From contig JAHEAX010000002.1 in NCBI GenBank assembly GCA_024642525.1, forward strand, positions 181,309 through 245,308: a stretch of 64,000 bases of DNA. The letters are read 5' to 3'. The notes beneath the pieces were generated by a model, which made no database searches, was not told the origin of the DNA, and worked only from the letters and a program-made list of their open reading frames with translations. The translations under genes were made by a program, and so were the position numbers. Source of the stretch: Erythrobacteraceae bacterium. GTDB taxonomy: Bacteria > Pseudomonadota > Alphaproteobacteria > Sphingomonadales > Sphingomonadaceae. Shown piece by piece: positions 34,570 through 43,862 of the stretch (the first letter of the stretch is position 1; each line of letters opens with the position of its first letter).

Positions 34570-36012
34570 ATGTTCGATAATTTCGACGCTCTGCTCCTCG
34601 CCCGCATCCAGTTTGCCTTCACGGTAAGCTTCCATTTCATCTTTCCGGCCTTTTCAATTGGTCTCGCCAGCTATCTGGCGGTGCTTGAAGGTCTGTGGCT
34701 GAAAACGGGCAAGCAGCTCTATCTCGACCTGTTCCGATACTGGCTCAAGATTTTCGCGGTCGCATTTGCCATGGGCGTCGTGTCAGGCATCGTCATGTCC
34801 TACCAGTTCGGCACCAACTGGTCTGTGTTTTCGGACAAGGCCGGGCCGGTTATCGGGCCGCTGATGGCGTATGAAGTCCTGACCGCTTTCTTCCTGGAGG
34901 CAGGGTTCCTTGGCGTTATGCTGTTCGGTATGAGCCGGGTCGGCAAAAAGCTGCATTTCGCGGCGACTTGCATGGTGGCCCTGGGCACTTTTGTTTCCGC
35001 ATTCTGGATTCTCTCGGTCAACAGCTGGATGCAGACGCCAACCGGCTTCGAGATGGGTGCCAACGGCCAGTTTCTGCCGGGGAAAAGCTGGTGGGACATC
35101 ATCTTCAATCCCAGCTTCCCATACCGCCTCGTCCACACGGTTATCGCTGCTTATCTCACCACCGCATTCGTGGTGGGCGGCGTTGGCGCCTGGCATTTGC
35201 TCAAGGAGGCCAGCAACAGTCATGCGCGAAAGATGTTCTCTATGGCCATGTGGATGGCTGCGCTGGTTGCTCCAATCCAGATTTTTGCAGGTGATATGCA
35301 CGGCCTCAACACGCTGGAACATCAGCCACAAAAGGTGATGGCGATGGAAGGGCATTATCAAAGCCACCCTGACGGCGCACCGCTGATCCTGTTCGGCATC
35401 CCTGACAGCGCTGAAAAGCGCGTGAAATATGCGGTCGAGATACCCAAGGCGTCTTCGCTCATTCTGAAGCATGACCTCAACGCTCCGCTGGCGGGCCTCG
35501 ATACGATACCGGATGATCAGGAACCGCCTGTCGGTATCGTCTTCTGGTCGTTCCGCATCATGGTGGGCATCGGCTTTGCCATGCTGGGCATTGGTGCGTG
35601 GAGCCTGCTGGCACGGCTTCGTCGCAAGCTTTATGACTGGAGCTGGCTGCACCGCGCCGCGCTTGTCATGGCGCCATCGGGCTTTGTGGCGGTCATCGCG
35701 GGCTGGATTACCACCGAGGTAGGCCGCCAGCCTTATGTGATCTACAATTTACTGCGCACAGAAGATGCCGCATCGCCGCTGGCTGCACCAGCCGTGGGCG
35801 CGTCGCTGCTGGCATTCGTGCTGGTTTACTTCGCCGTATTTTCGGTAGGCACATGGTACATCATGAAGTTGATGAGCTCTGCCCCCCATCCAGCTGAACC
35901 GGGCGTAAAGCGCACCGAGACAGGCCCCATCCGCACCGCTGGTATCACGCCTGGCCCAACGCAAAACCCGGGCGGCACCCAGCCTGTGCCTGGTAACGAG
36001 GGAGAAGTCTGA
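34570..36012 (+). CDS. cioA: cytochrome bd-type quinol oxidase subunit I, cyanide-insensitive type
   Basis: A 480-residue inner-membrane haem protein that oxidises quinol and carries the haems reducing oxygen. The first His ligand is His22 in SFHFIFPAFSIG. The motif TEVGRQPYVIYNLLRTEDAA is near residue 385. The quinol loop is short, as in CioA rather than the long-Q-loop CydA of E. coli. The C-terminal tail is Pro/Gly/Thr-rich. Oxidases of this kind resist cyanide and sulfide. Its stop overlaps the start of subunit II by one base (TGATG). Confidence 0.93.
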   Translation: MFDNFDALLLARIQFAFTVSFHFIFPAFSIGLASYLAVLEGLWLKTGKQLYLDLFRYWLKIFAVAFAMGVVSGIVMSYQFGTNWSVFSDKAGPVIGPLMAYEVLTAFFLEAGFLGVMLFGMSRVGKKLHFAATCMVALGTFVSAFWILSVNSWMQTPTGFEMGANGQFLPGKSWWDIIFNPSFPYRLVHTVIAAYLTTAFVVGGVGAWHLLKEASNSHARKMFSMAMWMAALVAPIQIFAGDMHGLNTLEHQPQKVMAMEGHYQSHPDGAPLILFGIPDSAEKRVKYAVEIPKASSLILKHDLNAPLAGLDTIPDDQEPPVGIVFWSFRIMVGIGFAMLGIGAWSLLARLRRKLYDWSWLHRAALVMAPSGFVAVIAGWITTEVGRQPYVIYNLLRTEDAASPLAAPAVGASLLAFVLVYFAVFSVGTWYIMKLMSSAPHPAEPGVKRTETGPIRTAGITPGPTQNPGGTQPVPGNEGEV

Positions 36013-37007
36013 TGGACCTCACCGTCATCTGGGCCTTCATCATCGCCTTTGCTGTCTTTGCCTATGTGGTGATGGACGGTTTCGATCTCGGCATCGGAAT
36101 TCTGTTTCCCACTTTCAAAGTGGGGGCGGAACGCGATCAGGCGATGAATTCCATCGCGCCTGTATGGGACGGGAACGAGACCTGGCTGGTGCTGGGCGGC
36201 GGCGGATTGTTTGCAGCTTTTCCGCTGGCCTATGCCATCATCCTGCCTGCGACCTATCCGCTGATTATCGCGATGCTGCTGGGCCTCGTGTTTCGCGGCG
36301 TGGCGTTTGAATTTCGCTGGCGTGATCCGCGGCACAGGGCATTCTGGGACTTTGCCTTTACCGGCGGCTCGCTGGTTGCTGCCATGGCGCAGGGCATGGT
36401 CCTGGGCGCATTGCTTCAGGGCGTGGAAGTATCGGGCCGTACCTATGCAGGCAGCTGGTTCGACTGGTTGACGCCCTATACTTTGCTGACAGGTATCGGC
36501 ACCGTGGCAGGCTATGCTTTGCTGGGCGCGACATGGCTCGTTTGGAAGCTGGAAGGCGATGCGCAGAGCCATGCCTACAGGCTAGCCTTCAGAAGCGCCA
36601 TTGCGACGCTGGTCCTGCTTGCATGCGTCAGCCTTTATACGCCGTTCCTCGATGCGGCCTATTTTGATCGCTGGTTTGCAATGCCCAGCTTCCTGTTTGC
36701 CAGCCAGGTTCCACTGTTGACAGCAATCATCGCCTACTTCCTGTTCCGCGGATTGCGGCGCAAGCACGAAGCATCGCCCTTCTGGCTTTCCCTCGGCCTG
36801 TTCCTGCTGGGGATGGCTGGTCTGGGCGTGTCCATGTGGCCCTATGTGGTACCAGACCAGATTACCATCTGGGATGCTGCCGCGCCTGAACGAAGCCAGA
36901 TTTTCATGCTGGTGGGCGTGGGTATCACCCTGCCGCTCATCCTTGCCTATACCGCCTGGGCCTATTGGGTATTTCGCGGCAAGGTTGGCCAGGATGGATA
37001 TCATTGA
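36012..37007 (+). CDS. cioB: cytochrome bd-type quinol oxidase subunit II, cyanide-insensitive type
   Basis: A 331-residue membrane partner of subunit I with eight or nine helices. Family marks: VVMDGFDLGIGILFP near the N-terminus, WDGNETWLVLGGGGLFAAFP (about 55-74) and GVAFEFRWR. It is required for haem insertion and stability of the oxidase. The gene is flanked by one-base stop/start overlaps with cioA and the DUF2474 gene, so all three are translated in series. Confidence 0.93.
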   Translation: MDLTVIWAFIIAFAVFAYVVMDGFDLGIGILFPTFKVGAERDQAMNSIAPVWDGNETWLVLGGGGLFAAFPLAYAIILPATYPLIIAMLLGLVFRGVAFEFRWRDPRHRAFWDFAFTGGSLVAAMAQGMVLGALLQGVEVSGRTYAGSWFDWLTPYTLLTGIGTVAGYALLGATWLVWKLEGDAQSHAYRLAFRSAIATLVLLACVSLYTPFLDAAYFDRWFAMPSFLFASQVPLLTAIIAYFLFRGLRRKHEASPFWLSLGLFLLGMAGLGVSMWPYVVPDQITIWDAAAPERSQIFMLVGVGITLPLILAYTAWAYWVFRGKVGQDGYH

Positions 37008-37138
37008 TGGCGGACAGGCCGACCGACGGTAAGGCGCCGTTGCTGCAGCGGCTGGGGTGGATGGGGGCAATCTGGCTGGCCAGCGTCTGCGTGCTGGGCA
37101 TCGTCGCATATGCCATAAAGGCATGGCTTATTCCCTGA
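37007..37138 (+). CDS. DUF2474 small membrane subunit of the bd-type oxidase (CydX-like)
   Basis: A 43-residue peptide with one transmembrane helix (about 19-37, MGAIWLASVCVLGIVAYAI) and a polar N-terminus. It starts on the last base of cioB (TGATG). DUF2474 peptides accompany CioAB as CydX/YbgT peptides accompany CydAB and probably stabilise the haem subunit. The length and single helix fit that family well. Confidence 0.85.
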   Translation: MADRPTDGKAPLLQRLGWMGAIWLASVCVLGIVAYAIKAWLIP

Positions 37139-37224
37139 AAGCCGGCATGCCATAACGGGGCAAAAAGCCGAGGCCGGGTTTCACAAGGCTTGCCCATGGC
37201 AACGCGCAAAGATATTCACGCGCC

Positions 37225-38355
37225 ATGCAATCAACCAACCATCCCGTCATTTCCGCAACCGGTCTTTTTACGCCGGAACAGAGCATTTCTAACGAAGAAC
37301 TCGTTGCCAGCTACAATGCATATGCGGACCTTTATAACAGCCAGCATGCTGCCGAAATTGGTGCAGGGCAACTAGAACCGCTGCAGCACAGCTCTGTCGA
37401 ATTCATCGAGAAAGCAAGCGGGATCAAGGCGCGCCACGTCATGTCCAAGGCGCCTGTCCTCGACCCGCATACGATGGAGCCGCGCTGGGAAACGCGCAGC
37501 AATGAAGAATTGTCGATGATGGCTGAAATCGGCGTGAAGGCAGCAAGGCAGGCGTTGGAACGCGCTGGCCGCGATGTCGCTGATGTCGATGCCGTGCTGT
37601 GTGCAGCATCCAATATGGAACGCCCCTATCCTGCCATGGCGATCGAGATCCAGCAGGCACTGGGTATCGACGGGTTTGCCTTCGATATGAATGTTGCGTG
37701 TTCTTCCGCCACATTCGGCATACAGACTGCTGCCGATTACATCCGCGCGGGCAATGCAAAGTCAGTGCTGGTGGTCAGCCCTGAAATCACCAGTGGCCAC
37801 CTCAACTGGCGCGACCGGGACAGCCATTTCATCTTTGGCGATGTGGCGACTGCAGTTCTGGTGGAAGATTCCTCCATCGCACCAGCCAGCCATTGGGATA
37901 TTATCGGCACAAAGCTGAAGACCGTTTTTTCAAACAACATCCGCAATAATTTCGGCTTCCTCAACCGTGCCACTCCTGATGGCATCGGGCAGGACGACAA
38001 ATTATTCGTTCAGGAAGGCCGCAAGGTCTTCAAGGAAGTGGTCCCGATGGTCGCCACCATGATCGTGGAGGAGGCAGACCGGCTCGGGGTTGATCCAACT
38101 GCGCTTCGGCGGATGTGGTTGCATCAGGCCAATGCAGGCATGAACAGGCTGATCGCGCATCGCGTATTGGGACATGAAGCCAGTGAGGATGAAAGCCCCA
38201 CTGTGCTCGATACTTATGGCAACACTTCCAGCGCCGGTTCGATCATTGCATTTCATCTCAACAGCGATGATCTGGCAGCAGGCGATACAGGCATCATCTG
38301 CAGCTTTGGTGCAGGCTATTCGGCTGGGACTGTCTTTGTCCGCAAGGCGGGCTGA
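37225..38355 (+). CDS. beta-ketoacyl-ACP synthase III-like protein (FabH family)
   Basis: A 376-residue thiolase-fold condensing enzyme, about 50 residues longer than classical FabH. The catalytic triad is visible: Cys159 in NVACSSATFG, His in WLHQANAGMNR (about 300) and Asn in YGNTSSAG (about 332). The extra length is mainly an N-terminal insertion (NSQHAAEIGAGQLEPLQHSS). It may start fatty acid or special acyl-chain synthesis. Long FabH-like proteins of this kind are common in Sphingomonadales beside the normal FabH. It stands alone, 86 bases after the oxidase operon. Confidence 0.87.
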   Translation: MQSTNHPVISATGLFTPEQSISNEELVASYNAYADLYNSQHAAEIGAGQLEPLQHSSVEFIEKASGIKARHVMSKAPVLDPHTMEPRWETRSNEELSMMAEIGVKAARQALERAGRDVADVDAVLCAASNMERPYPAMAIEIQQALGIDGFAFDMNVACSSATFGIQTAADYIRAGNAKSVLVVSPEITSGHLNWRDRDSHFIFGDVATAVLVEDSSIAPASHWDIIGTKLKTVFSNNIRNNFGFLNRATPDGIGQDDKLFVQEGRKVFKEVVPMVATMIVEEADRLGVDPTALRRMWLHQANAGMNRLIAHRVLGHEASEDESPTVLDTYGNTSSAGSIIAFHLNSDDLAAGDTGIICSFGAGYSAGTVFVRKAG

Positions 38356-38457
38356 GCATCGGGCGAGTGGGTTGCCGGGCCACGCAGGAACTCGATTTCC
38401 TGGCCAAATCGGGTTGCCGCGCTTGTCCCGCACTGCGCTTGGGCCTAGGTAGAAAAC

Positions 38458-39210
38458 ATGGCCGGTGAACTACTTGATAACAAGGGTCGTGGAGATGCTG
38501 CCTGGCAATGGCCGGCAATCCACCCTGAAGGACGCAAATTCGGACTGATAGCTTTTGCGGTCAGTATGTTGTTTCTGCTCGTATTCGATTGGGAACTGGT
38601 CGGCTGGCCATTGCTGGCTCTGACAGGAGGTGTATTCGCCTTTTTCCGCGATCCGGAGCGGGTTGTGCCGCTGGACGATCACTGCATCGTGTCACCTGCA
38701 GACGGCATGGTTTCCCAGATTTGCGAGATGGACCCGCCAGCAGAATTGATGGGTGATGATGGTTCGGGCGTGCTTGGCCTTGCGCCGGGCAAGGTCACCC
38801 GAATCTCGATTTTCATGAGTGTGTTCGACGTTCACATCAACCGTGCGCCGATTGGCGGCACGGTGCGGCGTCTCGTCTATATCCCGGGCAAATTCATGAA
38901 TGCGGATCTCGACAAGGCGAGCGACGAAAACGAACGTCAGCATATTCTGATCGAGCGCGGCGACGGAGTTGCGATCGCCTTTACCCAGATTGCCGGGCTG
39001 GTGGCGCGCCGCATTGTTCCATTCGTGAAGCCGGGGGACATGATTGCTGCTGGCCAGCGGGTCGGCCTCATTCGGTTTGGCAGCCGCGTCGACGTTTATC
39101 TGCCGCAGGGGACTGACCCCAAGGTGCTGATTGGCCAGAAAATGGTCGCTGGCGAAACCGTCCTTGCCGAAATTGGCAGGCAACAGCTTATCGAAGGTAT
39201 TGCACAATGA
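38458..39210 (+). CDS. psd: phosphatidylserine decarboxylase proenzyme (short form)
   Basis: A 250-residue membrane-associated enzyme making phosphatidylethanolamine. Near the N-terminus is a hydrophobic hairpin (about 23-55) ending in [12 protein letters not shown]. The core has [31 protein letters not shown] and GRV-like [10 protein letters not shown]. The self-cleavage site is the Gly-Ser of [13 protein letters not shown], where the serine becomes the pyruvoyl group. It overlaps pssA by 4 bases, giving the two-step PE pathway in one operon. Confidence 0.93.
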   Translation: MAGELLDNKGRGDAAWQWPAIHPEGRKFGLIAFAVSMLFLLVFDWELVGWPLLALTGGVFAFFRDPERVVPLDDHCIVSPADGMVSQICEMDPPAELMGDDGSGVLGLAPGKVTRISIFMSVFDVHINRAPIGGTVRRLVYIPGKFMNADLDKASDENERQHILIERGDGVAIAFTQIAGLVARRIVPFVKPGDMIAAGQRVGLIRFGSRVDVYLPQGTDPKVLIGQKMVAGETVLAEIGRQQLIEGIAQ

Positions 39211-40049
39211 ACCTTGAAGATGAGCGGGTTGGCCCGAAAGCAGCGGAAGATGAAATTCCGCAGCTTGCAGGGCGGACCAAGGGTTTGTCGCTACGTGCAG
39301 TGCTGCCCAATGCAATCACGGCTGCGGCGCTATGTTCGGGCCTCACAGGTATCCGTTTCGCGATTTCGGGCCAATGGCGCGAAGCGATCATCGCCGTCAT
39401 TCTGGCCGGTGTTCTGGACGGGATAGACGGGCGTATTGCCCGCTTGCTGAAAGCACAGTCACGTTTCGGCGCCGAACTGGACAGCCTCGCTGATTCGCTT
39501 TCCTTCGGCATGGCGCCTGCGCTCATTCTTTATCTTTGGACCTTGCAGGACCTGCCACGCCTTGGCTGGTTTGCCTCGCTCGCATTCGCCATCTGCTGTG
39601 CGCTGCGCCTTGCGCGTTTCAATGCGCAGATCGATACTGACGAACAGCCGCATAAATCCGCCGGCTTCCTGACAGGTGTTCCTGCGCCGGTGGGGGCAGG
39701 GCTGGCCTTCCTGCCATTCTATCTATGGATGGCAACAGAGCTGGAAGAATTCCGGAACCCCGTTTTCATGGGTATCTGGATGGCACTGATCGCGTTCCTG
39801 ATGATTTCGAACGTCGCCACGCTCAGCTGGACGTCGATCAGGCCGCGCAAGAATGTTCGGCTGGAACTTATCGCCGGGGTCGGCATACTTTTTGCAGCAT
39901 TGCTTCAGGAACCGTGGTGGACGCTGGCTGTCATTTCGGGCGGATATTTGTTGCTCATGCCATATGGCATGATGAAATACGGAAGGGTCAGGCGGCAGCG
40001 CGCTGCGCCATTGACGGAACCAGCTGACGTGACCGGCCTATCTGGCTGA
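39207..40049 (+). CDS. pssA: CDP-diacylglycerol--serine O-phosphatidyltransferase
   Basis: A 280-residue integral membrane enzyme making phosphatidylserine from CDP-diacylglycerol and serine. The CDP-alcohol phosphotransferase signature is clear: DGRIAR, then G, then [12 protein letters not shown], within about residues 72-97. Seven or eight hydrophobic helices follow. An N-terminal polar tail of about 25 residues precedes the first helix. Its product feeds the decarboxylase encoded just upstream, and its donor comes from CdsA encoded at 44.5 kb. Confidence 0.94.
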   Translation: MNLEDERVGPKAAEDEIPQLAGRTKGLSLRAVLPNAITAAALCSGLTGIRFAISGQWREAIIAVILAGVLDGIDGRIARLLKAQSRFGAELDSLADSLSFGMAPALILYLWTLQDLPRLGWFASLAFAICCALRLARFNAQIDTDEQPHKSAGFLTGVPAPVGAGLAFLPFYLWMATELEEFRNPVFMGIWMALIAFLMISNVATLSWTSIRPRKNVRLELIAGVGILFAALLQEPWWTLAVISGGYLLLMPYGMMKYGRVRRQRAAPLTEPADVTGLSG

Positions 40050-40254
40050 CCAGGCGAGGGCGGGGCGCATAGCGTTCCGAATAGCGTTCAACAGTTTCAA
40101 CCCGAGTGATGACAGTCGCATATTTTGCGCCGTGGGAAACCTGCGCGCTCAGCGCACGATAAGCCCGGACGCCGCGCAGGCTGCTGTCAGCCAGGGAGAC
40201 GGTTGCGGCGATAGCGCCGGCTGCAAACAAGGCTACAATCAGAAAACCAATCAT
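39988..40254 (-). CDS. small exported or membrane protein of unknown function
   Basis: An 88-residue protein with an N-terminal hydrophobic segment (MIGFLIVALFAAGAIAATVS) that is a signal anchor or signal peptide, followed by a basic, Arg-rich tail ([20 protein letters not shown]). It is convergent with pssA and their 3' ends overlap by 62 bases. I know of no family; the clean signal segment supports it being real. Confidence 0.55.
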   Translation of the reverse strand: MIGFLIVALFAAGAIAATVSLADSSLRGVRAYRALSAQVSHGAKYATVITRVETVERYSERYAPRPRLVSQIGRSRQLVPSMAQRAAA

Positions 40255-40596
40255 CGCGACATCTTTCTTTCAATGCTCACAAGCCGGTTGACAGCCTGTG
40301 GATATCTAGTGGAAAACACCTATTCAGGCGGGTTTGTTCCCCGATGAGAGCAATGTTCTCTTTTTGTTCCGTCCTGTCAAGCGATATTCGCGCCGGAAAA
40401 CCCTTTTTGTGCGACGAATAGAGGGTGGCTTTCTTCAAAATCTTTGGCTAAAGCGCCGCGTCTGCCGCGAATCCGGCCATTTTTGGTCGGCTAAAAGCAG
40501 GCAAATTCACATGGAAAACGCACATACCGGTGCCAGATGCGGGATACTCCGCGATGGTTCCAGTTTTCCAGAGGAACAACCGGAAGGAATTATCTT
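40255..40596. other. 342-base intergenic region upstream of rpsB
   Basis: No gene is supported here. It holds a short hairpin with a T run (GAGAGC-AAT-GTTCTC-TTTTT, 40346-40365), an isolated TTGACA (40288-40293) without a well-spaced -10, and a DnaA-box-like TGTGGATAT just after it. It must contain the rpsB promoter, and the length would allow an S2-responsive leader, but I cannot define one. Confidence 0.5.
40346..40365 (+). terminator. weak intrinsic terminator or attenuator upstream of rpsB
   Basis: GAGAGC (40346-40351) and GTTCTC (40355-40360) form a 6-bp stem (one G-T) with a 3-base loop, directly followed by TTTTT. It could end read-through from psd-pssA before the rpsB promoter. Confidence 0.4.
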
Positions 40597-41346
40597 ATGG
40601 CGGCACCTACCGTCACAATGCAGCAATTGATTGAAGCCGGGGCCCACTTCGGCCACCAGACCCACCGCTGGAACCCGCGGATGAAGCCGTATATCTTCGG
40701 TGCCCGCAACGGTGTTCACATCATCGACCTTTCCCAGTCCGTGCCGCTTTTCGCGCGTGCTCTGGAATTCGTCACTTCCACAACCCGCGCTGGCGGCAAG
40801 GTTCTGTTTGTTGGCACCAAGCGCCAGGCGCAGGACCCGATTGCAGAAGCAGCTCGCCGTTCCGGCCAGCACTTCGTCAACCACCGTTGGCTGGGCGGAA
40901 TGCTGACCAACTGGAAGACCATTTCCGGTTCGATCAAGCGTCTCAAGACCCTTGAAGAGCAGCTTTCGGGCGAAACTTCGGGCCTTACCAAGAAGGAAGT
41001 TCTTCAGCTGACCCGCGAACGCGACAAGCTGGAACTGTCCCTCGGCGGTATCCGCGACATGGGCGGTGTTCCTGACGTGATGTTCGTCATCGACGCCAAC
41101 AAGGAAGAACTGGCCATCAAGGAAGCCAACGTATTGGGTATCCCGGTCGTTGCCGTTCTCGACACCAACGTTGATCCGTCGGGCATTTCGTTCCCCGTTC
41201 CAGGCAACGACGATGCAAGCCGCGCAGTGCGCCTTTATTGCGATGCGATTGCCGATGCGGCGATTGCAGGCAAGGGTGGTGCCGTTGCTGACTCCGGCCA
41301 GGATGTCGGCGCGATGGCTGAACCGCCGGCTGAAGTCACCGCGTGA
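40597..41346 (+). CDS. rpsB: 30S ribosomal protein S2
   Basis: A 249-residue ribosomal protein. Family blocks: [51 protein letters not shown] and [20 protein letters not shown] at 40597 follows GGAAGGAA and gives the normal N-terminus ([11 protein letters not shown]); an upstream frame extension is not needed. It is first in the rpsB-tsf pair, as in most bacteria. A short acidic/Ala tail closes it. Confidence 0.97.
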   Translation: MAAPTVTMQQLIEAGAHFGHQTHRWNPRMKPYIFGARNGVHIIDLSQSVPLFARALEFVTSTTRAGGKVLFVGTKRQAQDPIAEAARRSGQHFVNHRWLGGMLTNWKTISGSIKRLKTLEEQLSGETSGLTKKEVLQLTRERDKLELSLGGIRDMGGVPDVMFVIDANKEELAIKEANVLGIPVVAVLDTNVDPSGISFPVPGNDDASRAVRLYCDAIADAAIAGKGGAVADSGQDVGAMAEPPAEVTA

Positions 41347-41353
41347 TCGGATG

Positions 41354-41425
41354 CCCTGCATCACGCAGGGTTGTCACAATTGCGAATTAGAGCGCCGGGC
41401 CAACCATATGGATTTGGCCCGGCGC
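41354..41425 (+). other. two hairpins in the rpsB-tsf spacer
   Basis: CCCTGC (41354-41359) pairs with GCAGGG (41365-41370). Then GCGCCGGGCCAA (41392-41403) pairs over 12 perfect base pairs with TTGGCCCGGCGC (41414-41425). Neither is followed by a T run. They probably tune read-through or mRNA processing between rpsB and tsf. Confidence 0.65.
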
Positions 41426-41453
41426 CTGAACTATTTAAAAAAGGATATGACAG

Positions 41454-42380
41454 ATGGCCGCTTATACTGCCGCTGACGTAAAAGCCCTGCGCGAGAAGAC
41501 CGGCGCGGGCATGATGGATTGCAAGAAGGCCCTGGCCGAAACCAATGGCGATGTCGAAGCTGCGGTTGACGCACTGCGCGCCAAGGGCCTCGCTGCTGCC
41601 CAGAAGAAATCGAGCCGCACGGCTGCTGAAGGCCTCGTCGGCGTTGCTGTAGAAGGCACCAAGGGCGTTGCCGTCGAAGTAAACTCTGAAACCGACTTCG
41701 TGGCCAAGAACGACCAGTTCCAGGATTTCGTGCGCAAGACCACGGAAACCGCACTGGGTGTTGACGGTGATGATGTTGAAGCCCTGAAGGCTGCTTCCTA
41801 CCCCGGCGGCGGCACTGTTGCAGACAAGCTGACCGACAATGTTGCGACCATTGGTGAAAACCAGCAGGTCCGCCGGATGAAGAGCGTTTCTGTATCGAAC
41901 GGCATCGTCGTTCCTTACGTGCACAACGCTGCGGCAACCAACCTCGGCAAGATCGGCGTTCTGGTTGCTCTGGAAAGCGAAGCGGGCGCAGACGTGCTTG
42001 AACCGCTGGGCAAGCAGTTGGCGATGCACATCGCTGCAGCCTTCCCGATGGCGCTGAATGCAGACGACCTTGATGCAGACGTGATCGAGCGTGAGCGCGC
42101 GATTGCTGCTGAAAAGGCTGCTGAAAGCGGCAAGCCTGCTGAAGTGCAGGAAAAGATGGTCGATGGTGCGATCAAGAAGTTCGCCAAGGAAAACGCGCTG
42201 CTCAGCCAGGTTTTCGTGATGGACAACAAGACGCCAATCGCTGACGTTGTTGCACAGGCTGGCAAGGCTGCCGGTTCCGCGATCGTCCTCAAGGACTATG
42301 TCCGCTTCCAGCTCGGTGAAGGCATCGAGAAGGAAGAAAGTGACTTCGCAGCAGAAGTAGCAGCCGCCGTTAAAGGCTAA
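41454..42380 (+). CDS. tsf: translation elongation factor Ts
   Basis: A 308-residue nucleotide exchange factor for EF-Tu. The N-terminal UBA-like domain reads [20 protein letters not shown]. The core contains GLVGVAVEG and [20 protein letters not shown], with the TDFVA motif that contacts EF-Tu, and [11 protein letters not shown] in the second subdomain. A ribosome site AAAAAAGG precedes the ATG, and a strong terminator follows the gene. Confidence 0.97.
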   Translation: MAAYTAADVKALREKTGAGMMDCKKALAETNGDVEAAVDALRAKGLAAAQKKSSRTAAEGLVGVAVEGTKGVAVEVNSETDFVAKNDQFQDFVRKTTETALGVDGDDVEALKAASYPGGGTVADKLTDNVATIGENQQVRRMKSVSVSNGIVVPYVHNAAATNLGKIGVLVALESEAGADVLEPLGKQLAMHIAAAFPMALNADDLDADVIERERAIAAEKAAESGKPAEVQEKMVDGAIKKFAKENALLSQVFVMDNKTPIADVVAQAGKAAGSAIVLKDYVRFQLGEGIEKEESDFAAEVAAAVKG

Positions 42381-42412
42381 GCGTTTGCGTCCTTGCGGCG
42401 CTGCGTGACTGA

Positions 42413-42457
42413 AATTGCGGCCGTCGGACCCTGCCGGGTCCGGCGGCCGAATTTTTT
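42413..42457 (+). terminator. intrinsic terminator after tsf
   Basis: A GC-rich stem, CGGCCG-T-CGGACCC with GGGTCCG-G-CGGCCG, around a TGCC loop, is followed by AATTTTTT ending at 42457. It separates rpsB-tsf from the pyrH operon. Confidence 0.9.
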
Positions 42458-42554
42458 CTGGCGATGCCAAAGCGGTGCCTTCGCCCTTGGCAGGAACGGG
42501 CGTGGCACTATAAGGGCAGCGCTTCCCCGAACCTGTCTGAAAGACCTGATCCAA

Positions 42555-43277
42555 ATGTCTCTCCCCAAACTCAATCGCATCCTCCTGAAACTCTCGGGCG
42601 AGGTGCTGATGGGCGAACAGGAATATGGCATTGATCCCGCTTATGTCTCGCGGCTTGCAGAAGAAGTGAAAGCGGCGAAAGAAACCGGTCTCGAAGTCTG
42701 TCTGGTGATTGGCGGCGGTAATATCTTCCGCGGCATTTCAGGCGCGGCCAAGGGACTGGACCGGACCACCGGTGATTACATGGGCATGCTGGCCACGGTG
42801 ATGAATGCGCTGGCAATGCAGAACGCACTTGAGAAGCTGGGTGTGCCGACGCGGGTGCAATCCGCAATTCCAATGGCATCTGTGTGCGAGCCGTACATCC
42901 GCCGCCGTGCCGAGCGGCATCTTGAAAAGGGCCGCATCGTTATTTTCGCAGCCGGCACCGGCAATCCGTTCTTCACTACCGACACTGGCGCTGCGTTGCG
43001 TGCGGCCGAAATGAACTGCGATGCGCTGCTGAAAGGCACCAGCGTTGACGGGGTGTATGACAGCGATCCCAAGGTTAATCCTGCTGCCAAGCGTTTTGAT
43101 ACAATTACTTATGGCAAGGTATTGTCAGACAATCTCAAAGTCATGGATGCTGCGGCCGTGTCCCTATGCCGTGAAAATGACATTCCGATCGTGGTCTTTT
43201 CGATCCGTGAACGAGGCAATGTCGCACGTGTGTTGGCAGGTGAAGGCGTCCAGACAATCGTACAAGAGGAATCCTGA
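42555..43277 (+). CDS. pyrH: UMP kinase
   Basis: A 240-residue amino-acid-kinase-fold enzyme phosphorylating UMP to UDP. Motifs: [13 protein letters not shown] (phosphate loop), [25 protein letters not shown] (UMP binding) and [21 protein letters not shown] at 42555 gives the standard N-terminus. It begins a run of tightly spaced genes (pyrH-frr-uppS-cdsA-dxr-rseP-bamA-ompH-fabZ) and is 2 bases from frr. Confidence 0.96.
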   Translation: MSLPKLNRILLKLSGEVLMGEQEYGIDPAYVSRLAEEVKAAKETGLEVCLVIGGGNIFRGISGAAKGLDRTTGDYMGMLATVMNALAMQNALEKLGVPTRVQSAIPMASVCEPYIRRRAERHLEKGRIVIFAAGTGNPFFTTDTGAALRAAEMNCDALLKGTSVDGVYDSDPKVNPAAKRFDTITYGKVLSDNLKVMDAAAVSLCRENDIPIVVFSIRERGNVARVLAGEGVQTIVQEES

Positions 43278-43279
43278 AT

Positions 43280-43837
43280 ATGGCAAAGTATGACAAGGCC
43301 GACCTGGAGCGCCGCATGAAAGGCGCCGTGGAATCGTTCAAGAGCGATCTTTCCGGCCTGCGGACCGGCCGCGCCAACGTTGCATTGCTCGACCCTGTTG
43401 TTGCCGAAGTTTACGGCGCCATGATGCAGCTGAGCCAGGTGGCAACGGTTTCCGCGCCTGAACCGCGGATGCTGTCCGTGCAGGTGTGGGACAAGAGCAA
43501 TGTCAGCGCTGTTGAAAAGGGTATCGCCAAAGCAGGTCTGGGTCTTAACCCGATGACCGATGGCCAGACAATTCGCCTGCCGATCCCCGATCTTACAGAA
43601 GACCGCCGCAAAGACCTTGCCAAGCTGGCTGGCCAATATGCGGAAAAAGCCCGCATCGCGATCCGCAATGTGCGCCGCGATGGCATGGAAATGCTGAAGG
43701 AAGACGAGAAGAAGAAGGAAATCTCCGAGGACGATCGCAAGCGTCTCGAGGATGAAGTCCAGAAGTTGACCGACAAATATGTGGCAGAGGCAGATGCAGC
43801 GGCAGAGGCCAAGGAAAAGGAAATCATGACCCAGTGA
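43280..43837 (+). CDS. frr: ribosome recycling factor
   Basis: A 185-residue protein that, with EF-G, splits post-termination ribosomes. The long three-helix bundle and hinge are visible: [57 protein letters not shown] and [14 protein letters not shown]. The length equals the family norm. Confidence 0.97.
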   Translation: MAKYDKADLERRMKGAVESFKSDLSGLRTGRANVALLDPVVAEVYGAMMQLSQVATVSAPEPRMLSVQVWDKSNVSAVEKGIAKAGLGLNPMTDGQTIRLPIPDLTEDRRKDLAKLAGQYAEKARIAIRNVRRDGMEMLKEDEKKKEISEDDRKRLEDEVQKLTDKYVAEADAAAEAKEKEIMTQ

Positions 43838-43862
43838 GGGTGCGAGTATCCGGAGCGGTCCT

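Noticed and set aside
40288..40308. TTGACA with TATCTA as the rpsB promoter
   Set aside because: The spacing is only 9 bases, which does not fit a sigma70-type promoter.
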